Positions 48,481-59,570 of a stretch of DNA of 64,000 bases are shown piece by piece. This DNA comes from Chamaea fasciata (lineage: Eukaryota > Chordata > Aves > Passeriformes > Sylviidae): positions 6,000,501 through 6,064,500 of the forward strand of contig JARCOQ010000016.1 of assembly GCA_029207755.1 (NCBI GenBank). Reading direction: 5' to 3'. Positions within the stretch are counted from its first letter, which is position 1. Every line of letters starts with the position of its first letter. Position numbers and translations under genes: made by a program. Under the pieces are notes generated by a model that was not told the DNA's origin, ran no database searches, and was given only the letters and a program-made list of their open reading frames with translations.

Positions 48481-51400
48481 CTGGAGGGGAGAGAAATCAG
48501 GTCTAGATAAGAGCTTGTTCTCCCTGTCTGGCTAATGCTTCCCTGTTTGATGATCAGAAAACACAAGATCTAACTTCTCACCAGGATGCTTAACTCTGAA
48601 AGGTCAGCCTTTTGGCTTGTTCTAGGTGCAAGGTTTGTTACTGTGAGCTGTGGATGATGTATTCCAGTTCTCCCGTTGTATGCTAAACACGGGAGTGCTC
48701 GATGCATGCAAACAGAAGGACGTGGTCAGTGCTTCTGAGGTTTATGAGCTGAGCTCTGGATGTAACGCTGAGGTTTGAGGAACTGTGATGGGGGCAGGAC
48801 ACGAAGTCCATGCCCTGGAGAGCCCAGAGCTGTCCCATCTGTTTGTCAAGTCTCAGCCCCATCCTTGGACAGTATTTTCCAATACTTGTTTCTCCATTTG
48901 TGTGCTGGGGGTAAGTGAGTGGGTTATGTCAGTGAAGCCCTGCGTTCCAGAGGGACACAGAAAGCAGCACCCAGGAACATCTCAGCCATGCTGGTCGGGG
49001 TGCTCTTCACTGCTGGCTGCTCCAGGGCCAGGGTTTCATGCTGAGAAAAGCCACAGCAGCACAGCATTGCCTGCAGCATCGTAGCTGCCAGCACTTGCTG
49101 TGAATTGGTGTTAGCTCCAGGTGAAGCAAAAGCCTGGGCTTATGTGGTTTTTCAGCAAAGGGCACTGGGAAGTCTGGTGGAGCAGAGGGACTTGTGGAGG
49201 AGCTGCTGCAGGGCAGTGAGGAGCCTGAGGAGGAGAGGATGTGGGGCCGGGGGCTTGCTGCAGGTAAGCTGTGCTGTTCTGGGCAGTGGGGAGGCAGCTG
49301 TGGAGTCACCAACAAGGCTGTGAGATGCAGGGTTGAGGAGATGGGAAGCTGCTGTGGAGGCTGTAAAGGGGGTTTGAGGAAGGAGCACAGCCTGGAGCAG
49401 TGCTTGGCATGATTTCGTGTAGCTGCTGGATTTTCTTGGTGTTGCAAACCCAGGGCTTGGGGATGTTTGGAGTGAGCCCGATGTCAGGACAGCGTTGGGG
49501 TGGAGTATCTGGGGGTGGGGAGATGGAGATCTGATGGCCAGCAGTGAACTGGGCCCAGAGGCGGCTGGTGGGGAGGAGAGGAGCTGTGTGGAGCTCGATG
49601 GGACAGCTGTGGAGTCATGCAGTGCCCAAACTGTGGATAAGGAGGGAGGCAGAGCTGTGGAAGCAGTAGGTCTGTGAGGACCTTGGGGTGAAGAGACTGG
49701 AGATCCTGAGCCTTGGTCCCATGTCTGCTGAACCCCCAGCAGAACAGTGCCAGGGGCTCAGTGGGGAAAAAGAGGACAAAGAGCATGAAATGATTCGTGT
49801 AGTGTTATTTGGCTGCTGGAGTGGGGTGTGTATGTACCCAGCACAAGGGTTATCTCAGTCCCTGAGACATCCCTGTAATAGGAGCAAATAACAATAAATA
49901 TCAAAGAAAGGAGTTGTGCGAGTTAGCTCCAGGTGAGGGGACCTGGAGCCTCCATGCACCATGAGGAGCTGGGGCAGGAGGGTCTGGGGGAGGTGGCACT
50001 GAGGGTGCACGGGGTTTATGAGCCTGGATAAGGAAGCTGGAGGGACACAGCAGGAAGCTGGGGAGGTGAAGGTGGGAGTTGGTGTGGTTACAGCAGCAGG
50101 CCGTAAGAAAAAAGCATGTTTTGTAAAAAACAGCGTGTGTTTAAAAAAACACCCCAACAAACAAATCCATGATGCCTGTCAGTCACAGCAGGCTTAAATC
50201 TGTTGTTTGGACTTGGCCTCTGCACTGCCTGGTCTGGTCCCCCGTGCAATGTGAGGTTCAAGGTACAGTTAAAGATGGCCCAGTGGCTGTAGAACCACTG
50301 CTCATGAGGAAAGCCCTCTGGTAATGTGTGGACAGCTCCCTCAGGAGCAGAGCATCCCACATCTGTGCCCTGAGAGCTCCTTGTCCTCTCTGGGGACTGA
50401 TGAGGGAGAAGTGGGCTCCCAGAGCTGTGACCTCTACCTGCTAGGTGGGGTCCTGCCTCATTTAGGGACCAAGCCATCAGGGGTTTATTCTAACACACCC
50501 ATCCTATGTGTTCAGGGCTCTCAGAAAAGCCAAATGACCACAACTCTGCCGGCTTCCCCTAACCCTCTCTCCTTTGTGCTTAGAGGGAATCAGTGGGAAA
50601 ATCTCCAAGATCTGGGTTTTTTTCTTTCCCATTTCAGCATTTCTTTATGAGCTGGACAAGGGCAATCTCTTAAGCTTACTCGTATTTTTAAATCTGCAGG
50701 AATAAGTGTATGGAAATGTATGTGTTCTACTGTATCAGCTCCTATCAGCTTTTAACTTTATTACTGTAAGTGCAGAGTTTTCGAGGGCCAAACTCATTCA
50801 TTGGATTTAATGGAGTTAAACTGCAGGCAGATTTGGCTACTTGTTTGTGTACATCTTTGTGAAATGGACAGGCAGAGATCATAAAATTTTATACTCTCTA
50901 TGGCATCTTTTAGGAAAAAGTCTTCCAATATGTTTTATAAACAGCATGCATATTTTGCTACAGTGTATGCTCATACCTAACACAAGGCACTTTAGTGCTG
51001 CTTCTTTTTTCCCTTTCCCAGAGCTAGATATATGTGAACTTGGATTTGCCTGCATTATTTTCTCGTGCTGATTTCCTTAAAAGTGTCTTCAGCAGTTTTA
51101 AACAATTTAACTGGATTTCTTTCTTTCTTTTTGGTGTATTCGTATCTCTTCTTAGAAATGGTAGTTAACAGCCCTCACCCTTGCAGTGAAGGGCTCAAAA
51201 TGAGGGAAGAATAATGTTTGTAAAGCCTCTTGCTAAATACCCAAAGCACTCCTAAATCATCCCAGCTGCAAATGCACGATCTCAGGACCTTTCCCAGGTA
51301 CAAACATCTGCTGTGATACCTTTGAGGGGCTGACTTTCCCTCCTCCTTTTTCCTGAGATACTGTTTCCTTTTATTTTCACGATGTGATTATATCAGTTTC

Positions 51401-51579
51401 TTGACCTATTCTGGGCTGGGTTTAGATCCTGCTTGTGCAGGGCCTTTCCCAGTGTAACATGGAGCAAACTGACTCTTGAAGCTGTAGAAAAAAAAGTATT
51501 TCTAGGAGATGGATTTAATTTCTAATGAGGTATTTGATGTTTTTCCAGGCTCTAAACAAATTAGACCCAGATCTGTGAC
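48481..51579. other. Gene-free DNA, probably intron of the gene starting in the CpG domain
   Basis: No coding exon is recognised. A donor-like CAG|GTAAGC occurs at 49,261-49,269 without a convincing acceptor or frame. A purine-biased stretch rich in GGAG and CTGTGG words runs from 49,180 to 50,060. TTTC repeats lie at 51,117-51,131. Confidence 0.45.
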
Positions 51580-51965
51580 TGCAGGGCATTGGGAGGCGAA
51601 GTTGTTGATGAGCTGAGCTAATTAATTACACTTACTTATGACTTATCAAATGGTCATCACCACCCCATATGGAGCACTTGAGTGTGTGGAATTGAGGGGA
51701 GAGGATATTGATATGTGGGATCAATGTAAAGCAGTGGTCAATGGCAAGGACATAAATAAATCTGGAGATTCCGGTGGCATTAAAATAAATTGCGGGTAGT
51801 GAGGTATGAGAGAGACTTGATGTCAAAGGAACCCTCTAATGTATTTATATTCCCACTCAGGATTTGCTGGGGTTTCTAAATAATGCATTAATTCAATTAC
51901 ACATTCTTAATTAGTGTTTTCTCAAATTGGAGCAACATCATTAATTTACTGCGTCACATTTTTAT
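51580..51965. promoter_or_regulatory. Candidate conserved non-coding element rich in homeodomain sites
   Basis: This is a repeat-free AT-rich block with CTAATTAATTAC (51,618-51,629), CATTAATTCAATTAC near 51,886-51,900, CTTAATTAG (51,906-51,914), CATTAATTTAC (51,939-51,949) and TGCGTCA (51,950-51,956, AP-1/CRE-like). Dense TAAT cores with no transposon signature are characteristic of developmental enhancers. Of the candidate elements here it looks the strongest. Confidence 0.35.
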
Positions 51966-52719
51966 TTTGCTGGTGTGGTGAGTTTCATTTTTGACTCTTT
52001 CCCCTCTCTGCTTTGTGAGACTCGTAACACTCAGCTGTGATGCTCATGCCACAAACTGCAGCTTCTTTGGGAATACCAGTTTTCTGTATTATGTTTTTTT
52101 TCAATGTTTTTTTTTTTACACTGACAGGCTGCACAGCACTGACCTGACCCCGTAATAGGAGGAAGAGGGAGAAAAAGAGCCCAGATCTGAAGCTGCTCCT
52201 TTTGAATGCTGAGCAGCATCTGTTCTCCGTAGAGCAGGGTGATCTGCGGCATGCTGGGACAGGATTAGGCCCTTTAGGCTCCCCCAAATGGGGTTATTTG
52301 ATTTTTTTCCTCTCTGGAAGCTCATGGTACTTGCAGGGACAGGTGCTCTTTGTCCCTCTGGGGTGAGTGTGACACACAGGGCTGCTCCTCCCAGCACCTG
52401 GCTCTGCACAGGGATGGGGAGGCACAGGGAGCTGTGTGTCACCCCGTGGGGCTTGTCTGCCTGCTTCTGCACGAGAAGGGTTGAGGGACAGCACCTTTTC
52501 TCCTGTGCCCCTCACTGTTCAGCCCACAGGGAAGATGTGCTCCCCAGAGCTGCTCTCGGGCATTTGTTCTTTCGCAACTCCTGGAAAGCAGAGCTGGGTC
52601 AGTGGCACATGTGGCTGCTGGTGCCAGGGCTCTGGTCCTCGCCACAGGCCAGGCTTGGGGTTAGCACTAGCTTGACACAAATGTGTTACCTGGTTTATTC
52701 AAGTTATAGGATGGTAACT
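51966..52719. other. Gene-free DNA
   Basis: No recognisable exon or transposon. T runs lie at 52,095-52,119. Confidence 0.45.
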
Positions 52720-53045
52720 GATCAGAGAGACCAACGCACGCCAAGACTGCTCCCTCCAAGCGACGCCTTCCGGACCAACACTTGTCCCAACTTCGCAGAG
52801 AGCAGTTGGGGCTTTTCCACCCCCTGCCCCATTTCTTCCTTTTGATTTTTTGTTCCTGGCTTTGCTCCTGTTCCCCACCCTCTGCCCACGCTGTGCTGTC
52901 GCTCGGAGGCGAGCGGTGCAGCCTCCAAAGCCCCATTCATCACCGCCTGCTCGCCAGGCACCGGCAGCCGCCGCCGCTCCATTGATTGACTGCGGCACGG
53001 AGTGAATTTAAAATCATTACGCTCCCGAGACACCTTTTAAATATG
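52720..53045. promoter_or_regulatory. Small CpG-enriched block (possible exon, promoter or enhancer)
   Basis: CpG density rises locally (GCACGCC, AGCGACGCCTTCCGG, GTCGCTCGGAGGCGAGCG, GCCGCCGCCGCTCC) between CpG-poor flanks, then switches to GAATTTAAAATCATTACG. A frame is open on the minus strand (53,033-52,722), but I recognise no protein. It may be a non-coding exon, an internal promoter or a conserved element of the downstream gene. Confidence 0.3.
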
Positions 53046-53339
53046 AGGAAAATCTAGTCTGTTAAGAAGCCTTGTGGAAAGGGTGTGGAATTCCAGCCAG
53101 GGAATTCCGTGTGGCACTGGGTGCTGTTTGGATTCAGAGGAGACTCCGCTTCTCAGGATCCCTGTGTGAGCCTGAACCGCTCTGTGCTGCTGTGATGAGA
53201 GTGGGCAGGCAGCTGCTGGTGGAGAATTAAGTAGAAATATTTCACTGTAGAAAACACTATTGTGTAAAGCCATCCATCTGCTGCCTGTCTAATGCTTTGC
53301 ATGAATTAATGAGCTGATTGATTAGAAGAACCTTGCAGC

Positions 53340-53425
53340 AGCCGGGTGAGGGAAATGATTCTTGTCCTCATGTTACAGGTGGGGGGAACTCAGAGGAGCA
53401 CAGGTTAAGGTTTCCAAGTTGGGTT
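53340..53425 (+). mobile_element. Ancient MIR-like SINE tail
   Basis: CTTGTCCTCATGTTACAGGT, then GGGGGGAACTCAGAGGAGCA, then CAGGTTAAGG follows the MIR 3' pattern (CATTTTACAGATGGGGAAACTGAGGCACAGAGAGGTTAAG). It is diverged and short, as expected for this pre-amniote family in birds. Confidence 0.55.
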
Positions 53426-54283
53426 GGGTTGAGACATTTGTCTGTCATGTTTTACTGATTGGTCAGTCTGATTTTTTGGATGTGTTTTGCCTTCAAGAGC
53501 AGTTGTGAGAGCTTGCTGTGGCTGCCACTCAGCCCCGGAGAGTTTCTCTCAGGATCTGATCTTCCAGTGTGTTTGTGGCAAAACAGCAAAGTCTGCTGCA
53601 GCTCTTGGCTGTGTTGTTTGCAACCAACAGTCTCTTCTTTCTACTGAGAAAGACAAACTCTTACCATTTCTTAGAGTGTTGGCTGTTTAACACACCTTCC
53701 TCTCACTCCACAGCCTTTACCAGTCAAGGCTTTCTGTAAGCATCCCCCAGTTCCTCACAGTATCTCTCCTGGCCACCTGCAGCTGGCAGAGGCAGGTTAC
53801 TGATGGCTGAGGCATGGAGCATCCCTCTCCTCCACGCAACGATGAGTGCAGCTTTTCAGGAATGGTGCATTGAGCAAATGTCACTCCACAGCCCCAAAAA
53901 TCTATCAAAGGAAATGACAGTGGCTGTGAGCATTAATCATCCCGTATCATCAAAATAAAGTTGTTGCAATGGAGTATTGTCAAAGGACAAATGTCTTAAC
54001 TTCGGCTCAGTGCTGGTTCCTGTAGTGCTGGTGGTTCACCAAGCAGGGAGTTGTGTGGCCCAGGGGCTCATCTTGTGACATTATTAATTAACCCTTTCCT
54101 CTCCAGGCTAAACAGTTGGTCAGTCTGGTTACCAGGAAAAAGCCTGGGACACTGGAGAAGTTGAAGTAGTTTTCTTTATGTCATTGTGCTGAAAAATTTG
54201 TGCCTGGCCTGGAGGAAAAGCAGGCGTGTGTGGAGCAGCACCATAGGGGCACTTCCTACTCACCCCTCTGAGCTCTCACTGCA

Positions 54284-54310
54284 CCCCCCCCCCAAAAAAA
54301 AAAAAAAAAA
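54284..54310. repeat. Homopolymer pair C10-A17
   Basis: About ten C bases are followed directly by seventeen A bases. The exact length is likely unstable and sensitive to sequencing error. Confidence 0.9.
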
Positions 54311-55247
54311 GGGTAGATTTGTTAAAGCAATGCAAAAAAGGCAATGATTAGAAAAAGGTATGGAACATCTTCTTTGCGGTGTTAAAATACCTGTTTCTGC
54401 TTTACTCCTGCCAAAGGAAGGGGCTGGAAAGCAAACCCTGTAACCCTCGTGGTGGTCTGCTCAGGGTGAAGCAGGTACAAAGGCTGATGTGGGCAGACGT
54501 CAGGAGTGTGACATCCATCGGGAGCGGTGGGATGAGGGGTGGGACTGCTGGTGGCACCGAGCTGATTGACTCCTGGGGCTGGGGGGAGGCACTGCAGTAA
54601 TGACACTTCCAGCCGCCGTCTCCTAGGGAAGGTGGTGCTGAACAATGAATTGCAAAGTCTGGTGTGCGGCCCAAGGGGGATGGAGAGCTGCTGGAAATAT
54701 CTTTGTGTTTAAAATCTGGGCGTTCAAGCCAGTCTCTTGTGTTTTCTGGCACCACTGAACTTCAACACTGCCTGGGTTTGAGCCTTTGTCTGTAGGGGCT
54801 GCAGGGACCTGGCCCGCGCTAGGAACAGGCTGTGCTTTGCCAGCTGCGCAGTGGAGCAGGACACTGAGGGGGGAATGGAGTGGAGCTCTGGCTCTGCCCA
54901 GCCCTGCTGAGCAGGCAGGTGGGGCTGGAAGTGAGGGGTGCACATCGGGTCGATGGGGATTCACACCTCGCTGAGCCCCTCTGGTGTTGCTCACCTGTCC
55001 TGCCTCCTTTTTTACATTGTCCGTGGAAATGCTGAAGCCTGGCCTCAGGAATCATGCGACTGCTTCTGGAGAACGTCTGCCACAGAGGAGTAAGGGGAAA
55101 ACTCCAATAAATCAACATGTTTCACTGTCCCAGTTCACCAAGGAGCAGAAATTGGGTTTGGAGTTTGTGTAACTGCTTCATGTGTAAAGAAAAAAGGGGA
55201 AATAAATCTGTGGGATAAGATTCTTAAAGCTTCATTAGAAAATATAG

Positions 55248-55300
55248 TCATTTAGGTTGGAAAATACCCTAAAAGACAAAGTCCAGCCATAATATTTACA
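55248..55300 (-). mobile_element. CR1 3' end fragment, antisense
   Basis: TCATTTAGGTTGGAAAATAC followed by CCTAAAAGACAAAGTCCAGCC matches the reverse of the usual CR1 end (TCATTTAGGTTGGAAAAGACC, AAGATCATCGAGTCCAACC). Its partner at 55,385-55,446 points the other way. Confidence 0.6.
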
Positions 55301-55384
55301 AACAAAGTGCACATCATGGCTCCATCCAAGTTCAGAGAAGTTTGTCTCGTCGTTTACTGTGTGGGTCAGTTTGTTAATCTTGCG

Positions 55385-55446
55385 CTTCACTAATGGGCTT
55401 GATGATCTTGGGGGTATTTTCCAATATAAATGATTCTATGATTCTC
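55385..55446 (+). mobile_element. CR1 3' end fragment, sense
   Basis: GGGCTTGATGATCTTGGGGG, then TATTTTCCAATATAAATGATTC, ends in the CR1 tail TGATTCTATGATTCT. It forms the right arm of an inverted repeat with the fragment at 55,248. Confidence 0.7.
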
Positions 55447-58400
55447 CAGCAGTTTTGCAGAAAAATCCTCTTCTATATTGAAATCCTTTCCAGTTGTGAA
55501 CTAGCTTGTAGGTTCTCTAATACCACACTGGTTTTAAGAAAAAGTCCCAAAGTTTCTGCATGGCTTTTCCCCCTCTCTGTTAATAAAGAATGGATGATTC
55601 ATGTTATGATTTTATTTTTGTCCATTCCAGGCCCAGTCTTAACAAAACAGCCATAAAACAGCATCAGCTTGTATAGCCTTTAGGACAGCACACTCTCTTT
55701 TGCACTGCAATTCTTATTTGTGGGGGTAAACAGAATAACACACTTTGTTTTAATGAGGCTGGCTTGGGATTTAAGTGTGTGTCACTTATTGATCTTGCTT
55801 TTTCTCCCTATTTATTTTGAAAAGCTGTTGTCTTTATTTTCAGCAGGTGAAATCTGAAGTGTTGTTGCAAATGCTGGCTTACTTCTGTGGTTTAGATTGC
55901 AAGCAGCTCCTCGGAGCCAGGGTCCTTGGAGGTGATGAATTACAGGTAACCTGTCCTGCACTCAGCCTGTAAAGAGCCAGGCATGGGGACCAGATGGGAA
56001 ATAATCTCCTGAGCTGGTCAGGTTTTCTGTGACCATCTGAGAGCCCCTTATCTGTCCTCAGACTGATATCCAGAGAGCTGGCAGCTGCATTCAGGGGAAA
56101 AACCTGGAAGTGAAGTGACATGCCCAGGGTTATCTGGGGTGGCAGTACCAGAGCCTTGCTGGGACCAGGTCCTTTGACACCTGCTTCTGCACCACCCACA
56201 AGACTTCCTTGGTTTCTTTGTCCTTAGTCTTGCAGTGCAAGGAAATTTTCGTTTAATTTTAAATGTTCTCCTAAATCTTGGTGACGGCAGATTGACGTAA
56301 GCGTGTGCTGGATCAGGGCCTGCTCTCTTATGCATATGGATGCAGACACAGCTGTAAGCATTCTCCATCTCGAGGCTTCTGCAGGGAAGGGAGAGATCTT
56401 CCCTCCCTGCCCATGGGTGTGTCCCCTCTCCCCTTGCAGCAGGGGCAGCAGGGCTGGGTGCCCTGGCCTCCAGCGTGAGGACATGGGGGTGAATTTGGGT
56501 AGAACTGGTGGTCGCTTGGCTCAGTCGTTGTCCATCAGGATTCCTGGTGTAGACTGTGTGTGTGTGCAGCCTCCTGGGACACTTGGGAGCAGGGCATGGC
56601 AGTGGGGGGAAAGCCTCTGTGTTGTGATTACATCCTCCTTGGACCACACAAGCTGGGAAGTTCCTTCAAGCCTGAAGCTCTTGAGGGTTTTGGGTGGTGT
56701 GTCAGCACATCAGCAGCAGCATTACATGTTGGCTGTGTCTTGTCTGCCAGCTTGCCCAGGGTTCTGCTTTTGCTGGTGTCACCAGCAGCCAAAATGCAGC
56801 TGGTGCCTTGGGGTGAGAGCAGCAGCTCCTGGAAAGGGTAGCACAAACAGGCTGGGTCAGTTGGCAAGGCAGGTTGTGTTCATCCCAGCTGGTCAAACAC
56901 AGGCTGCAAAGTCCAGGCTCTGCATCTCTCTTCATGTGTGACATCCCCTCAGTCACGCCAAGCCCATGTGCTTGCTCAAGAGAGCACAAACTGCTTCCTC
57001 ATCCCTCTGCAATATCTGCAACACCCATGGTCTCCATCCATTCACCAGCATGGATTGTGCCCATGAAGCTCCTCAATCAGCCTGGATGCAGCCTGATGAA
57101 ACTGCAGGGAGAAGAATATTAAAAGAAAAAAAGGTGGTGGAGAGAGCAAACCGGCCCAAGTCTGTTTGTGGTGGTCCCATCTTATTGAAAAAGGATAGCA
57201 AAGTATAAACCATTTAAATATTTCATCTGCAGAAGAGCCCTGAATGAGTTTGTACTGCATGTGTGATGAATGAGTGGGGATGGCAGCAGGAGCAGCAGTG
57301 AGCAGCAGCCCTGCTCAGGCCCATGTGCATGTGGGGGAAGTGATTGTCTTGGTTAAAGTGTTTTATTTAAAAAGGGAATTCGTATTTTACTCTTTTGTTG
57401 GTGAAAGTTATCGCTGTCTTAACAGGTTGGGTCTGACTATCTGAAGACAAGGGCCTTATCCTGCTCCTCGGTGCTTTCTGCCTGCTGGGTGCCTGGTGAC
57501 TCTGGAGGATGCTCAAAATAGCCCCAAATCAGAGCTGTGCCTGCCCAACCCTGTGGAGAGTCACGAGGTCACTGGTGTAACTGGGAGGAGAATTTGTCCT
57601 TCTAGCTTTAAAAATAGCTGTATTTTCTTTAATGGCATTTTCCTTGGGGCAGCCAGGAGCTTGCAGGAGTGCACAGCCCAGTTGAGGTGCTGCTGAGCAG
57701 GAAGGGGTGCCAGGATGCCCCAGTTAATCCCATCTCTAAACCACATTTGTCTCTAAAAATGAACCAAACCAAGCTGGATTTCTTCTTCCTTCCAAAATTT
57801 TTAATTTCACTGGCTTCCTGGAGCCAGGTTGACGATGTTTCCTTTGTGGAAAATGCTCTCTGGTATAACTAAATAGGATTCTGTAATCTCCAGCAGCTGA
57901 AGTGTTTAGTTAGGGTCGAAGGGTGGGGTTTTTTTATCCCAACTCTGTCTGTCCTTACCAAATTTCGGGGTTTCTAGTGATGAGTGATTTGGGGCTTATC
58001 TCTGGGAAGTGCTGTGAATGCCAGACCCATGCTTACACAAGGAGAGAAATGCATGAATTTTTCCACATCAGTAGGAGCTGGAGATTTTGCTAAAGGTGTC
58101 TCCAGCTGCAAGGAGCGAGATACGGCTCTGCTGGAGAGCTCTGAAGAGGCAGAACTGAGTAGAAAATTTAAATGTGGATTTAATGCCTCAGACAGGCATC
58201 TGTAAGGGAAGGTGCAAGTGCTGGCTGACTCTTGGCCATGCAACAGGTCACTCGGGCTGGCTGATTGTGAGGCTGCTGAAGCACGGGCATGGTGTTTAAT
58301 CTTACTGGGAAGATGTTCATTAGGGAGCCCTGGGCTGTGCCACAGCCCAAGGCCAGTGATGTCCCTGCAAGTGCTCTCCATGCACAGGGTCCGGCTGGAT

Positions 58401-59059
58401 CAGCTGCTTGTGTCCCCATTTTTAAATGGAAAAGCTGCACTGAAGGTTGTCAGGGCCTGGGATGCAGATGGACAGGCTGACCACAGCCAGGGCAGGGTGG
58501 CTGGGATGCAGTTGCCTTCCAAATTCCAGCCTGTGCATGCTGAAAGAAAAGGAAAAGCAGTAAGTAAAATCTGTTTGTTGCCCTGTTACATGGTGAGGCA
58601 ATGGCTGAACCTCTTAGATGATACTACACAGCACTTTTTTAATTACAGCTGATTAAACCCCAGCTCTGTACAGACACGGGAACTGAGAACTGCACTCCTG
58701 CGGTCCATTCCATTTGGGCACGGAGGCTGTGCTGGGCATCCTGGTGTCCAGGGCAGGTCTGTGCCTCAGAGAGCTGTGCAGAGCAAACCCACTCTGGGAG
58801 GGAGCATCACCTCTGCCCTGCTCAGTCCGTCAGGGCTGAGAACCATCTGTGCTCACCCCAGCACAGCAGTGGTCATGGTCAAACATCTGCTGTGCCCCTC
58901 GGTGCAGCAGTGCCCTGTTTGTGGGTCCCTGCAGCCCCCTGTGCCCTCAGCCTTGCTGCTGCTGGCTGCTCTCCTGGGCATCTCATCAGCCTTGCCCCTG
59001 GTCGTGCCCCCTCCTCACACCCCACCCTGGGGTTTTGTTGCCCAGCACGTAGCTGATGT
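55447..59059. other. Gene-free DNA
   Basis: No coding exon is recognised; there is one MIR-like fragment at 56,090-56,195. The longer frames at 56,048-56,941 lie on both strands and look like chance. Confidence 0.45.
56090..56195 (+). mobile_element. Ancient MIR-like SINE tail
   Basis: GGAAGTGAAGTGACATGCCC, AGGGTTATCTGGGGTGGCAG and TACCAGAGCCTTGCTGGGAC follow the MIR end 'gttaagtgacttgcccagggtcac...ggcagagccgggactcgaacccaggtc'. It is diverged; the left edge is approximate. Confidence 0.55.
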
Positions 59060-59570
59060 CAATTTGTAAAACAATACTTCAGCATTACCCAGTGAAAACA
59101 CAGACGGCATTGTACAGCTGGGAGCAACATTGATTGAAGTGATATTTAATCCAAGGAAAATACATGATACATAGTCTAGGATTCCTCGCTTATCCATCAT
59201 ATAATGCAGTTCATGGGGATTAAATATCCCTTCTGTAAAGTTGGTTGAGATCGGTGTTGTTATTTGTTTTGCAAATGATCCTGACAGTGATGCTGAGAGC
59301 TATTGATTACCAATGGTTCTTTAAAAATTACTATTATACTGCAAATTACAAACCTTGGGGGTATCCAGTTATATGATAATGGAAAGGCATTGGTGTGTAA
59401 TGACACATGCATCATAACAAATTTGCTCTGGCTACATAATGGAGATTGAAAGGGACATGATTTATGACCAACAGGATTAGCTGCCTGCCATGATACATCT
59501 AAGGTAACATGACAACTGTCTAGTTGTTCATTGTGGCAAGAAGTTCTGATGATTAGAACACTTTAGAAGT
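59060..59570. promoter_or_regulatory. Candidate conserved non-coding element (about 500 bp)
   Basis: A long repeat-free AT-rich block between GC-richer flanks has CATTGATTGA (59,128-59,137), GATATTTAATCC, TTTTGCAAATGATCC, CTATTGATTACC and several ATGATA and CATAAT words. The absence of any transposon pattern over 500 bp and the sharp composition change suggest constraint; inference only. Confidence 0.3.

Larger units (their letters stand above)
53046..55247. other. Gene-free DNA
   Basis: No coding exon is recognised. It holds a MIR-like fragment (53,340-53,425) and a C10-A17 run at 54,284-54,310. Confidence 0.45.
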
